Source: Tribonema minus | Taxonomy: Eukaryota > Sar > Xanthophyceae > Tribonematales > Tribonemataceae | Direction of reading: 5' to 3' | NCBI GenBank assembly: GCA_017506865.1 | Contig: JAFCMP010000510.1 | Coordinates: 1-64,000, forward strand | Length of the DNA: 64,000 nucleotides | Shown: positions 55,101 to 63,610 of the stretch, piece by piece | How positions within the stretch are numbered: the stretch's first letter is position 1 | Layout of the letters: each line of letters begins with the position of its first letter | Made by a program: the position numbers and the translations under genes | The notes under the pieces: model-generated | Databases searched by the model: none | Told to the model about the DNA's origin: nothing | Seen by the model: only the letters and a program-made list of their open reading frames with translations

Positions 55101-58100
55101 CTAGCCCTTATTAACCCAACCATTCTTCGTCCAATGAAATTTGTTACTGCATCCACGCTGCTACTTCTGCAACCCTCCCAACCTATTCATAGCTTGCCCT
55201 ACCCCTACTCCGCCCAATAGAATTTGCTCCTGCAGCCGCGCCGCGCCTTCTGCAGCCCTCTCTAAACAACTCAAACCCTACTCTGTCCAATGAACCTCGT
55301 TCCTCCTGCAGCCGCGCCGCGACTTCTGCAAGCACGGCGCCATGGACCGTGGGATCGCGTTGCGAAACAACCTCAGCCTACAGGTATCCCAAAGTGGAGG
55401 GTGATGGCGAATTTACATGGAGTAAGAGTAATTTGGTTGCACGGTATGGACTCTGAGAGTGAGCCTGTTTTTTCTCATTTAGTAGGCTTTTCGGACCCCA
55501 AGCAAATACCATGGAAGCAATACTTCAAAGTACACACAAGTACATGCAGTATGCCATTGCTCTTGTTCTCACCCCCAATCCCAGCTTTGGCCTCATCAGC
55601 TAGAGTCAGCCCTGCCGACTTGAAGTTGAACCTGGAAACGTACTGCCACATGTTTTGAACGCAGACCGACAAACAATTCATGTATGCACTTGCTGGGTGC
55701 ACAATACACTTTTTTTCCTTTTCGTTTTTTGGCCTTGAATATACTCCAAGCTGTATGGATATCATCCACAACCCTTGCGCGGAGCACAAGGACAGCCTTT
55801 TCAGTGCAACATGAACACATACAATGACCGTGTGTGCACAAGATGTTTCAATAACTGACCCCTGTATGCACAATCTAGACTCATTCCCACAAGGCACCAC
55901 AGACAGCTATCTACCATCATCCACAACCTGCGCCCGGTGCGCGAGTACAGCTTCATGCACGGCACACTGACATATGCAACAGCCCATGTATGCACAATAT
56001 GTACTTGTATACTTCTACTTGCATACCCATCAGAGACAACAACCACATCATCCACAACTTTTGCCCAGCGCGCGAGTACAGCTGCACTTGCAACATTTCA
56101 AAAGTAATGCTTCAAAAAAATGTATAGTGGCCTGTGCATGAACAATATATGGTTTAAAACCTGCTCATATATGCACAATAAACATCCATCAGGCACCAAA
56201 CACAGCGACCAGCATTATCCACAACCTGCGCCCCGGGTGCCAGTACAGCTTCATACACTTTCAGTATCACATAAGCCGTACGTAAAGCTGTTTTGTTTAC
56301 GCACGACATATTGTTGTACCTAACCCATGTCTTCACTGACAATATCTATGTATACATGTATGTAGTATGTATGTATGACCAATCAGGCACCACGGACAGC
56401 GTCCACCATCATCCACAACCTACGCCCCGGGCGCGAGTACAGCTTCACCGTGTCGCTGCTTGTACCTGGACCTCGACACGGTGCTTGTACCTGGACCTGC
56501 GTAGGCGCAACGTATAGTTATACCCAACCCATGTATGCACAACTGCAAAACTAGCCAATTGCAAAGGCGATGGCAGTGCTGAGAACACTGAGAAGCAAAT
56601 TGCTCCAGAACAGTGCTCAGTTAGAATGGCATGCAATACTGTGCTAGCACCATCGTCAGAAACTATAGTAGAGCTCACGCTGTGCGTGTATTATTCATGT
56701 GTCCACAGGCACCAAGGACAGCGTCTACCATCATCCACAACCTGCGCCCGGGGCGTGAGTACAGCTTCACTGTGTCGCTGCTTGCCGAAGTGGATGGCGC
56801 ACTGCAGCAGTCGCCGCCGAGCGCCGTCTCCAAGACCATATACATACCCAAGACAAAGGTGAGTTATATGTACCCATCACCGTGTCGCTGCTCGTCGAAG
56901 TGTTCGGCACCGGGCGCTGTCATCAATGCCATATACATACCGAAAATAAAGGTGAGATACACACGCCCGTGTTGCCGTGTTGCCAAGCGCTGTCTTTAAG
57001 ACCATATACATACCCACAACGAAGGTGAGACATACATACCTGTCGCCGTTTCGCCGAGCGCTGTCTCCAAGACCGTATGTATACATACTGCAGACAAAGG
57101 TGCGACATACCTACATACCCGTCGCCGTGTTGTTGAGCGCTGCCTCCAACACCATATACATACCCAAGACAAAGGTGAGGTATGTACCTGTCACCATGTT
57201 GTCGAGCGCTGTCGATTCAGGACAATACAGAAGCTACCCGTTGCTGTCACCAAGACCATAAACATACTAAAGACAAAGGTTAGATACCACGTGCGCGTTT
57301 CAGCGTGTCGCTGAGCGCACTCTTCATGATAAAGTACCCGCTTCGCAACGTCTCTGTGCAATGACGGGCGTAACCTTGCTGGACGGTCACTCCCTAGCTG
57401 AAAATCCACCGGCCACTCGTAGAAAGTTCATCAGTCCCTCAATTCACATGATGTTGCCAGTTAAACGCGTGCCCACTTAACCCCCCCCCCCCCCCCCCGG
57501 CACCTCACCCTCGCACACTTGTCTTGCTCTGCTGTAGGGCAAGGCGCAGCCCAACCCCCCCCTCCCTGCCACCCTCCCAGCACACGGAAACTGATGTACA
57601 CACGCGCACACACGTCAGCCCCCGCCCTCGCCCTCTTCACCTCGCATTGTCGTATCTTTCTGCGTCGTTGCAGGAAGACGCCCAGTGGAGCGTTAGCCCC
57701 CCCCCCTCCCCCCAACACACACCCACACAACCACAAACACACATTAGCCTCCCCCCCCCCCCCCTCTTAATCTTGCATTATTGTATTTTTTCTGCGTTGT
57801 TGCAGGATGACGCCCAGTGGAGCGTTGGCGGGGTGCTCAGCAAGATGATGCCACGGGCGCAGGGTACAGACGGGCCGCTCGATGAGGTATGTAGGTACCA
57901 CTTGTCGTAGGCTAAGTCTAGCCCCCAGCCCCCCCCAATCCCCACCCCCACCCCTTTTTCTTACTTTTAAAAGTACTATACGGTCACACAAAGAGAAACC
58001 TAGCTGATGAGGTTGGTATCACTAATTACGCGCTAAGCCTATACCCCCCCCCCCCCGGGTCGATGATGTAGGTACCACTTACCGTACGCTAAGCCTACCC

Positions 58101-60799
58101 CCCCCCCCCCCCGTTTTTGTGAAAGGATAACATGGTCAGACAAAATAAACCCAACTGCATTGAGGTAGGAGCCCTGCTGTGAGTGCGCCAGTCATGCTTA
58201 GCGGTGAGGCACCGAGCGCAGGCACGCCTCCCGCCGAGAAGAGGGCACGCGTGCAGACGAAGAAGCATCATCTGCTGCAGCAGCAGAAGCGGCAGCAGCA
58301 GCAGCAAGGCCAGCAGCCCCCTGGCAGTAAAGAAAAGAAAGAAAGAAAAAGAAGGCATCGCCACATCTGGCATCGCTTCTTTGTGTGCGGTGCCGTGGTG
58401 GTGCAGCTGCTGAGCGCTGCTGCTGCCGCTGCTGCTGGTGCTACTGCTAGTGCCGGTGGTGGCGCTCTGCTGCTGGTGCTGGTGGTATGGGGTGCTGCAG
58501 CAGCCTTCTCCGCGCGTGCCCTCTTCTTGGCAGGAGGCGTGTCTGCGCTCGGTGCCTCATCGCTTAGCATGACCGGCGCACTCATGGCAGCTGCAGGGCC
58601 CCTACCATGCCCGTGCGCGGCTTCATTGGAGGGTGCCACCATCGTCCCCTCTCGGCGCCCCTTATGCTCACTTCACCACCTGCAGAGCGTGCGCATGGCA
58701 CGGCGTGATGCATCACGTCGCTCACCCTCGCCCCCCCCCCCGCCAATCCCCCTTTCCTCCACTCTCAGAGCGCTGCGACGCCGCCGCTGCAGGGCCCCTA
58801 CGGCACCCCCGTGCCGCACTCGGGCGGCGGTGCCATCGTACCGCACGCGCGCAGCCACCACGCGCAGCGCCACTCCAGCGCCTTCGCGCTCGCGCCTACG
58901 CCGGGCGGTGTGGAGCGGGACCGAGAGTGGTCGGGGGCTGTCGCGATGGCATCGGGGGGACAGGAGTCTTCCAAGTGAGTCTTGGAGTTTAGCCTGCTTC
59001 CATAAACATGCATTGTATGCGGCTGCTCACGCCATACAGACGTACCGGCCCTTCATGATTTGAAGGTGCACAATTATGATGCCGGGCGGCGTGGAGCGCG
59101 ACCGAGAGTGGTCGGGGGCTTCCGCCGCCCTTGGGCGGACACTATGCATCTGGATGGGTCCTACATTTGGTTTATGGATATATGTGCGGCATACGCGGTT
59201 GCCACATTTTGTGCATTTTCGAAGTTTATACTTAGCGTCCAACATGACGTGTACATGCTTTACGCTACCACTCCCCCTTCCCAATGCAAGCCCCCCCCCC
59301 GCCACGCAGCCACGTATCGCTGCGCATGGACGCAATGCCTGCACTCGCAGGCGCCGTAAGTGCGCAGGCTTGCAAGCACAAATAGCTGCACTCATGTACT
59401 CATACTTGCAAAGTAGTAAGCAAACACCATTATCTGCGTACTTCTAGATGGTTTACCTTACCACAACCTCCCCCTTTCAATGCTCCCCCCCCCCCCCCCC
59501 ACGGCGCTATGCAGCCACGCGTCGCTGCGCATGGATGCGCGCAGCCCTGTGTCGCCGTCCGTGCGCATCCGCCCGCGCAGCAGCACCGGCAACAGGGGCC
59601 AGATGATGCAGCAGCACCAGGAGGGGTGCGCAGTTTCATAGAAGTAGCTCCACCATCGCATGGCGCTGGACGCAGCAGTAGCTCAACCGACGCACGGCGG
59701 CGGATGCGCAAGCGGCAGCAGCCCAGAGCATAGATGCTGGGCAGCAGGTGCTGCTGCTGCAGGGGGGGGGCGCAGCGTCGTAGCTCAATCATTGCACAGT
59801 GGCAGATGCTGCAGCAGCAGCAGGATGTGTGCTGGGTGTTGTAGCCGCACTTCTCACTGCAGCAGCAGCAGGAGGGGAGCGCAGTATCGTAGCAGGAGGG
59901 GTGCACAGTGTCGTTGCTCAACCGACACACGGCAGCGGGAGCAGCAGGCACAGCAGCGGATGCGGCAGCAGCACAGTGCAGAGATGCACGGCAGCAGATG
60001 CTGCAGCTGCAGGGGGGGGGCCGCAGTGTCGCAGCTCAAGCATCGCGCGGTGGCAGATGCTGCAGCACCCAGAGGGGTGTGCAGGGTGCACAGCGTCATA
60101 GCTCCACCGTTGCGCGGCAGCAAATGCAGCAGCAGCACGGTGCACAGATGCACGGCGGCAGATGCTGCTGCAGCAGCAGGAGAGCTTAGTCAAGCGTCGC
60201 ATATCGGCAGCAGCAGCAGCAGCAGCAGTAGGAGGTGTGCGCGATGTCATAGCTGCACCATCTCACTGCTGCAGCAGCTCAAGGGGAGCAGCTGCGCTGT
60301 AGCTGCACTGCTGCACGGCCGCCGATGCTGGTGCAGCAGGACAGGCTTTACAGGTCATTTGCCACACGGCGGCGGCAAACGCCGCTGCAGCAGCAGCAGG
60401 CGCGTAGCGTAACAGCGCAACTGTCCGGCGGCGGCACGCAGCAATTCAAGCGCACGCGCGCCTACGCCAGCACACTACGCGCCAGGCCACAGCGCCGCCA
60501 ACCTCAAGGAGGCCTGTCACTACGTTGCCCGATGGCTGACGGAAAATGCCCGATGGGAACTGCTTGAAGTTCCGGCCGGGTTTCGTGGGCTGGCGGAGCT
60601 TTCTCGACTGCAGCTGAAAACTCCGGCTCAGTTGACGCAAGCGTGGCAGAGCGCTGATGCTGCCGCAGGTGACTCTCCACTGCTGCCACAAGCCGCCTCT
60701 GCATCTGCAGCGCGCGGAGCGCCGGTTAGCGCGTTGCCCCCCTTGCGGACTCTGCCTTGCAGAGTGCTGCGCAGCGCTGCGGCACGTCACGTGTTGTAG
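46113..60799 (+). CDS. Ankyrin-repeat plus fibronectin type III protein, twelve exons
   Basis: Exons 46113-46442, 46931-47194, 49530-49657, 50248-50390, 51168-51343, 52486-52572, 53782-53937, 56709-56858, 57806-57886, 58769-58974, 59515-59625 and 60442-60799 join in phase to 729 residues. Residues 1-198 are Ser/Gly-rich and probably disordered, with LMSLSDLIRREEG. Ankyrin repeats follow (~199-347: SLLHLAAG, IALLLAAGADPN, GYTPLMGAAVTG, LLLRAGANP). A fibronectin III module spans ~377-478 (CVEVRWLIPSQAS, AERYLVKCWSQG, LRPGREYSFTVSLL). A Pro/Ser/Arg tail ends in a helical block (ANLKEACHYVARWL). It looks like a scaffold protein; no enzyme motif is visible. The 3' end is the least certain part: a GT donor at 60669 could extend the gene. 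Confidence 0.75.
46720..46830 (+). repeat. Echo of ankyrin/FN3 exon 2 5' edge
   Basis: TTCTGCAGGCACGGCTGAGA with ATGTTCCACCCTAGCACTGC and GGGCACAGAGAGGTCGGCAG repeats the exon 2 start at 46925-47000 for ~75 bases, ~205 bases upstream, with its acceptor. The flank GCATGACAACCTGCATG is shared too. Confidence 0.9.
47225..47720 (+). repeat. Echoes of ankyrin/FN3 exon 2 3' edge (five)
   Basis: Copies of GGCGGTGAACAACGGCGCTG with TTGGCACGCAGGTA occur at ~47245-47295, 47362-47405, 47470-47515, 47583-47620 and 47675-47715 at ~105-120-base spacing. Most keep a CAGGTATG or CAGGTACG donor. The intervening CCAGAGGTGTAGGTGTGG flank repeats as well. Confidence 0.92.
48057..48451. repeat. Interstitial TTAGGG/CCCTAA tracts
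   Basis: CCCTAACCCTAACCC at 48058-48076 and a longer block of TTAGGG units at 48415-48451, preceded by degenerate units from 48384, lie in ankyrin/FN3 intron 2. Orientation differs between the two blocks. Confidence 0.9.
48575..49440 (+). repeat. Echoes of ankyrin/FN3 exon 3 5' edge (three)
   Basis: GCACCGCTCAGGAAGCACTG (48577), GCACCGCTCAGTGGGCGCTG (~49271) and GCACCGCTCAGGAGAGCGCC (~49412) resemble the acceptor and first bases of exon 3 (CACTGCTCAGGAGGCGTTGC). Similarity covers only 20-30 bases. Confidence 0.7.
49800..50075 (+). repeat. Echoes of ankyrin/FN3 exon 3 3' edge (three)
   Basis: ACATGCGCTGGAGCCTGCTC with CACTTGGCGGCGGG recurs at ~49815-49850, 49935-49980 and 50045-50070, the second followed by a GTGAGT donor. 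CTTCAACTTCA words lie between copies. Confidence 0.9.
50100..50180 (+). repeat. Echo of ankyrin/FN3 exon 4 5' edge
   Basis: TCATCCGAAGCTGTGCGGGC with ATGGGCAGCGCACTCAGCCT repeats the exon 4 start at 50239-50285 for ~60 bases; its acceptor is altered to GAAG. Confidence 0.9.
50430..50880 (+). repeat. Echoes of ankyrin/FN3 exon 4 3' edge (four)
   Basis: Copies of GCGGGCGCAGACCCCAACGC with TCCAATTCAGGGTATGT occur at ~50440-50490, 50525-50605, 50712-50755 and 50808-50875. They cover IALLLAAGADPNATSIQ to different extents, and each ends in a GTATGT-like or GTTTGT-like donor. Confidence 0.88.
50960..51030 (+). repeat. Echo of ankyrin/FN3 exon 5 5' edge
   Basis: CGGCGCAGGCGGCTACACCC with GGCAGCGCCGAGAGCTGCTG repeats the exon 5 start at 51160-51225, ~200 bases upstream, including the acceptor. 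Confidence 0.9.
51480..52095 (+). repeat. Echoes of ankyrin/FN3 exon 5 3' edge (four, young)
   Basis: The ~55-base block GCAGACGCCGCGCGCGGGGG with GCGCGCACCAGGCCGC and TTGAAGG occurs at ~51490-51550, 51665-51720, 51862-51915 and 52037-52090, at ~175-195-base spacing, with high identity. Two copies extend further left into GGCGGGGCAGAC and CTGGACTTTGCGCAGACG. A flank GGCAGCAACATGAATAGAGG is shared. Confidence 0.93.
52680..53000 (+). repeat. Echoes of ankyrin/FN3 exon 6 3' edge (three)
   Basis: AATGGTCGCGCGGCTCGCGG with ACAGGTCACTCGTGGATGAC (52715-52760), a weaker copy at ~52840-52890 and a remnant at ~52965-53000 repeat the exon 6 end (VVARLADRSLVDEE). The first two keep GTGAGTCT donors and the GAGTCGAGT flank. 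Confidence 0.88.
53150..53625 (+). repeat. Echoes of ankyrin/FN3 exon 7 5' edge (three)
   Basis: Copies of ACAGGATGACAGCC with CGTGGAGGTGCGGTGG occur at ~53157-53200, 53347-53372 and 53530-53615; the last is close to full similarity over ~80 bases. Each keeps an AG at the acceptor position. CCTCTGCACACAGAGCTCA flank is shared. Confidence 0.9.
53995..54810 (+). repeat. Echoes of ankyrin/FN3 exon 7 3' edge (five to six)
   Basis: ACGGGGAACAGCCTCAAGGT recurs in variants at ~54035, 54145, 54280, 54397, 54658 and weakly at ~54790, usually after GGCAAGCAGCGCGC. The real exon end at 53937 has CTCAAAGTGCGT. Because a better AAGGTGCG donor occurs in copies, alternative donor use is conceivable. Confidence 0.88.
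55760..56480 (+). repeat. Echoes of ankyrin/FN3 exon 8 5' edge (five)
   Basis: Variants of CAGGCACCAAGGACAGCGTC with ACCATCATCCACAACCTGCG occur at ~55755-55790, 55890-55955, 56030-56085, 56193-56255 and 56384-56465. The nearest copy keeps ~80 bases including EYSFTVSLL codons. Similarity falls with distance from the real exon at 56709. Confidence 0.92.
56890..57285 (+). repeat. Echoes of ankyrin/FN3 exon 8 3' edge (five)
   Basis: Variants of AAGACCATATACATACCCAA with AGACAAAGGTGAG occur at ~56915-56955, 56985-57030, 57055-57105, 57140-57180 and 57235-57280 at ~70-90-base spacing. Most keep AAGGTGAG or AAGGTGCG donors. Confidence 0.92.
57480..58115 (+). repeat. C-run array and echoes around ankyrin/FN3 exon 9
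   Basis: C homopolymers lie at 57481-57498, 57750-57765, 58044-58057 and 58097-58112. GTTGCAGGAAGACGCCCAGT with GGAGCGTTAG at ~57668-57700 repeats the exon 9 start (TTGCAGGATGACGCCCAGTG). GATGATGTAGGTACCACTTA at ~58062 repeats the exon 9 end. Confidence 0.82.
58600..58768 (+). other. C-rich acceptor region of ankyrin/FN3 exon 10
   Basis: A C/T-rich tract (CCCCCCCCGCCAATCCCCCT, TTCCTCCACTCTCAG) leads to the AG at 58768. A long alternative frame at 58179-59063 runs through this intron and shares part of exon 10 out of frame; I reject it. Confidence 0.6.
59075..59355 (+). repeat. Echoes between ankyrin/FN3 exons 10 and 11
   Basis: GCCGGGCGGCGTGGAGCGCG with ACCGAGAGTGGTCGGGGGCT at ~59083-59125 repeats the exon 10 end (GGVERDREWSGA). 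GCAGCCACGTATCGCTGCGC with ATGGACGCAATGCC at ~59307-59340 repeats the exon 11 start, keeping its acceptor. Confidence 0.9.
59630..60415 (+). repeat. Echo array of exon 11 3' edge with CAG-rich unit
   Basis: GATGCTGCAGCAGCAGCAGG and AGGGGTGCGCAGTGTCGTAG with CTCAACC-like flank recur at least six times in units of ~65-100 bases. They resemble the exon 11 end (ATGATGCAGCAGCACCAGGA then GGGGTGCGCAGTTTC) and its GTGCGC donor. A long plus-strand frame across the array is an artefact. Confidence 0.8.
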
Positions 60800-60951
60800 T
60801 TGACGCATCCAAGGAGACAGCATTGTGTGCGCGTCAGCTGGCATTTTCAACTGTGACGTGCATCAAGGATCATGCTGCAGGTGCGCATGCGCTGCCCGGC
60901 CGGCAAGAGTGCATGCAATATGGGCGCAAGCACAACTTCAATTTTTTGCAG

Positions 60952-61098
60952 GGTGATGAGTGGGTTGGTTGTTGTCAGGACCAGCAGTTACTGCAGCACC
61001 ACCCCTGCTCTACGGCATGCCTGCGTTGTGCACATGAACGCAGACAGGTCTGCAGGTTCGCCCAGCAGGAAAACGCAGGATACATGATGACCTGTCAG
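60952..61098 (+). CDS. Candidate orphan Cys-rich exon
   Basis: A TTTTTTGCAG acceptor and a CAG^GTGCAC donor enclose 49 codons in phase 0 with eight Cys and several His (VGCCQDQQLLQHHPCSTACL, RCAHERRQVC). This could be a zinc-binding segment. No neighbouring exon with a compatible junction is established, so I cannot assign it to a gene. Confidence 0.25.
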
Positions 61099-61262
61099 GT
61101 GCACACAACACAACGAGTTGAAGTTTGTGTCGTCGTCTGTGAGAACGAGTCGCTGTCTCCCCGCTTCATTTGCGTGCTGCTGCAGGCGGTTTGCAGCATG
61201 TTGTTTGGCGTTAAATGAGCTTGCACTCAATCTAGCCTTTTAAGTATGCTTCTAGCTGCTGT

Positions 61263-61285
61263 GCCCCCCCCCCCCCCCCCCCCCC
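61263..61285 (+). repeat. C homopolymer
   Basis: A C run of ~23 bases. In the neighbouring genes such runs lie shortly before acceptors, which is why I examined the following 300 bases for an exon. Confidence 0.9.
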
Positions 61286-61370
61286 GGCCCATTTTGAGAC
61301 CCCTCGTGCGTCGGTGGCTTTTCACATTGGTTCTAACTGTGTGCGACTTTGGCAAACGCCGCTGAGACAG

Positions 61371-61580
61371 CTCATTCCAGTGCGCGTGAGACAGACGGAT
61401 GCTTCGGGATCAGTCGCGCTGCTGCCGTGCAGAAGGTGTGCAGACGACGAGGCGAACAAGCTGTTGAGTGGAGAAAGCGGCGCACTGATCGCAGGGGAGT
61501 TTTCTTTGGTGCAAGGAACGAGGAGCACACACACCGCCGCAGAGATGGGTGTGCTAGCAAACATGCAGAATATCATGAAG
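61371..61580 (+). CDS. Candidate orphan exon after a C-run
   Basis: A GAGACAG acceptor at 61370 and an AAG^GTGAGC donor at 61581 enclose 70 open codons in phase 0 (ADDEANKLLSGESGALIAGE, MGVLANMQNIMK). No family is recognised. A second frame is also open here, so support is weak. Confidence 0.25.
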
Positions 61581-61589
61581 GTGAGCACG

Positions 61590-62915
61590 AACGTAAATGT
61601 CATGGCTTGGCGCAAGCGTCACGCGCATCACACAGCCTACTCAAGAATATTCCTGCAACATGACAAAGCTTGGCACGTGCGTCTCAACATGTTGGCACAC
61701 AGAATGACGACCGCGCGCTGTAGGTGGACAAAGTTAGGCTGCTCTTGGCCTGGAAAGAAGGCGTTCGGTTGACGACATCTGAACCCAAACCAATGAGGGA
61801 TCATTGGTTGCTAAGAAAGGCCATTAATGACTCTGAGCAAGCTGATTCAGGCAGGATGTATGGCCGTCATGGTCTTCTACATCAGTGACAAGTACAGCTT
61901 CATGCGAATCCAATGCCTCTGGGAGCAGGCCGTTGAGCCCTCGCAAGTGGCGCCTGGGCTCATGCTGTTCAACCATTTACTTTCCGTCGCATCCAGCACG
62001 TATCGCATAGCCAGCAGGTATTTGTGTCTGAGCAGGCAACACTATGTATGGCCTGGCACTCAGTCTGGCGTGCTCGCAAGTGCATTCAGTCTAGCACTTC
62101 AAGCGTATGCTGTTGCATGACGAAACACCAATACTGAGATAGCTGTAGGCAATCGGGGGACGCTGCCATCACCTAGTCATGTCTACTACCAATGCACATG
62201 TTGCAATATGTCACATGTAATGCATGTGCATCAGCCATGAAGTACCTCCACATAGCAGGTGCTAGAAAGGTCAAGCATGTAATGCTTACGCTGTCCCCTG
62301 CTGGGCAGAGTAATCTCAGTGTTACACCATGATACATGCAGTTGGTTTGGTTCATCACATTCAGGGCGCTGCACACTGACAGCGGTCAATGGCTTCAATT
62401 GAGACTGTGTGCACAGTGGTAGGGTTCAAGCTGCGGTGTCTCGGTGCCGGCGACGTGTGCTCAACGCTCAGTCCATCACGGCTCAGCAGCACAACGAGCA
62501 TGAAGTGTCGAAGCGACCGATTTCTGCTCTGCGGTCGCTGGCATGTCACGGATTCAGCTGCACCATCTGCGCGATGTGCTCGGGCGCCATGCACACGCGT
62601 CAGCGGTAATGTCTGCGGGACGACTGCGACTTGTGCTCATCGTTGGAGAGTCAGTGCTTACATTGAGCAGGGGACGCGGACCGTCTTGCACGGCGCGCAG
62701 CAGCATCGTAAGGTTGCCGCTGCAGCGTTGGCATCTGTCATTGCGCGCGAGAGCCATGTCAAAAAATGTGCATCAAGTCTGCGCGCATTCGCCGCTCATA
62801 CTCATGCTGCCGTCAAGCATAAGTGTGCCGCCATCAGTGGCAGCGGCTGGGCTGCGTAGAGACAACTTTCACGCGGCGAGTTGTGTGGTGCCTCGTGTAG
62901 TAGTCTAGTGCTCAA
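61590..62915. other. Interval without a supported gene
   Basis: Frames at 61314-61772, 61827-62120 and 62543-62908 (plus) have no recognisable motif and no convincing splice context. No echo pattern was recognised that would point to a hidden exon. Confidence 0.4.
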
Positions 62916-62918
62916 AAC

Positions 62919-62965
62919 TTAGGGTTAGGGTTAGGGTTAGGGTTAGGGTTAGGGTTAGGGTTAGG
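62919..62965 (+). repeat. Interstitial TTAGGG array
   Basis: About eight near-perfect TTAGGG units in a row, the longest uninterrupted block in the window. Non-telomeric DNA continues on both sides. Confidence 0.95.
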
Positions 62966-63013
62966 CAGCAACCCCTGAGTCACTGCAAGACCTGCATTTT
63001 GAAGCGCACTGCT

Positions 63014-63610
63014 GTGTGGCGCAGTACATGCTCAGGCTGGCAACAGCAACGCGTACAGGCAGCAGTTCAGATCAGCCAACGAGCGCCCTGTGTGGCGCAC
63101 AGGCGCTGCATGAGTGCGAGCCCCGCGGCGCTTGGGTTGACTTGAGCTTTCAGGGTATAAACTTCAAGTTGCACTTGACAAGCGCCGTGCGCATGGGCAG
63201 CAGTCCGGATCAGTCGAAACTGACGGACGGACAGGCTCTGAACGCACGCGAGCTCCGCCGTACCAGGATAACTTCAACTTGAAGTTTGGCACGCGTGCAG
63301 AGCGCAGCGCGCCCCGGCACATCTGCCGTCTGACCGTCCGGCGCGCGGCGCATGCGGTACTTGCAGCTTGAAGTTTGCACTTCAAGCACAGCGCTGCTGA
63401 GGAGCAGCACATGTGCAAATTCAACTTGAAGTTCGCACTTCACACGCTGTGCTGCCTGAGCCACGGCGCTTGGCGCACGCGCAGAACGCGGTGCGCTGCT
63501 CCGGCACATCTGCTGTCGGACCGTCCAGCGGCGCGGCTTGAACTTGAAGCACCAACTTCAAGAGGAAGGTGGAGATGTGCTGCTGCGCCGTCCGCAACGG
63601 CATCAGTGCA
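63014..63610. repeat. Degenerate tandem array with CTTCAA/TTGAAG palindromes
   Basis: Two units share GGCAGCAGTTCAGATCAG or GGCAGCAGTCCGGATCAG (about 63058 and 63198). Two further units share CCGGCACATCTGC and GACCGTCC (63314, 63501). Each unit is bounded by AACTTCAACTTGAAGTT-like words. On the minus strand the latter read GPTADVPEQ or GQTADVPGR. The strand and gene of origin are unclear; they may be echoes of an exon outside the window. Confidence 0.6.

Noticed and set aside
58179-59063. A 294-codon plus-strand frame
   Set aside because: It runs through intron sequence and reads ankyrin/FN3 exon 10 out of frame; the phase-consistent exon 10 (58769-58974) explains the coding signal.
59660-60412. 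A 250-codon plus-strand frame
   Set aside because: It spans a CAG-rich echo array; composition is repetitive Ser/Arg/Cys with no motif.
60757-61218. A single continuous 153-codon gene
   Set aside because: It starts inside the ankyrin/FN3 terminal exon in another frame and crosses AT-rich non-coding sequence; only the 60952-61098 segment is kept as a weak exon candidate.
62919-62965. A chromosome end
   Set aside because: Eight TTAGGG units are followed by more than 1 kb of ordinary sequence, and similar tracts are scattered in both orientations.
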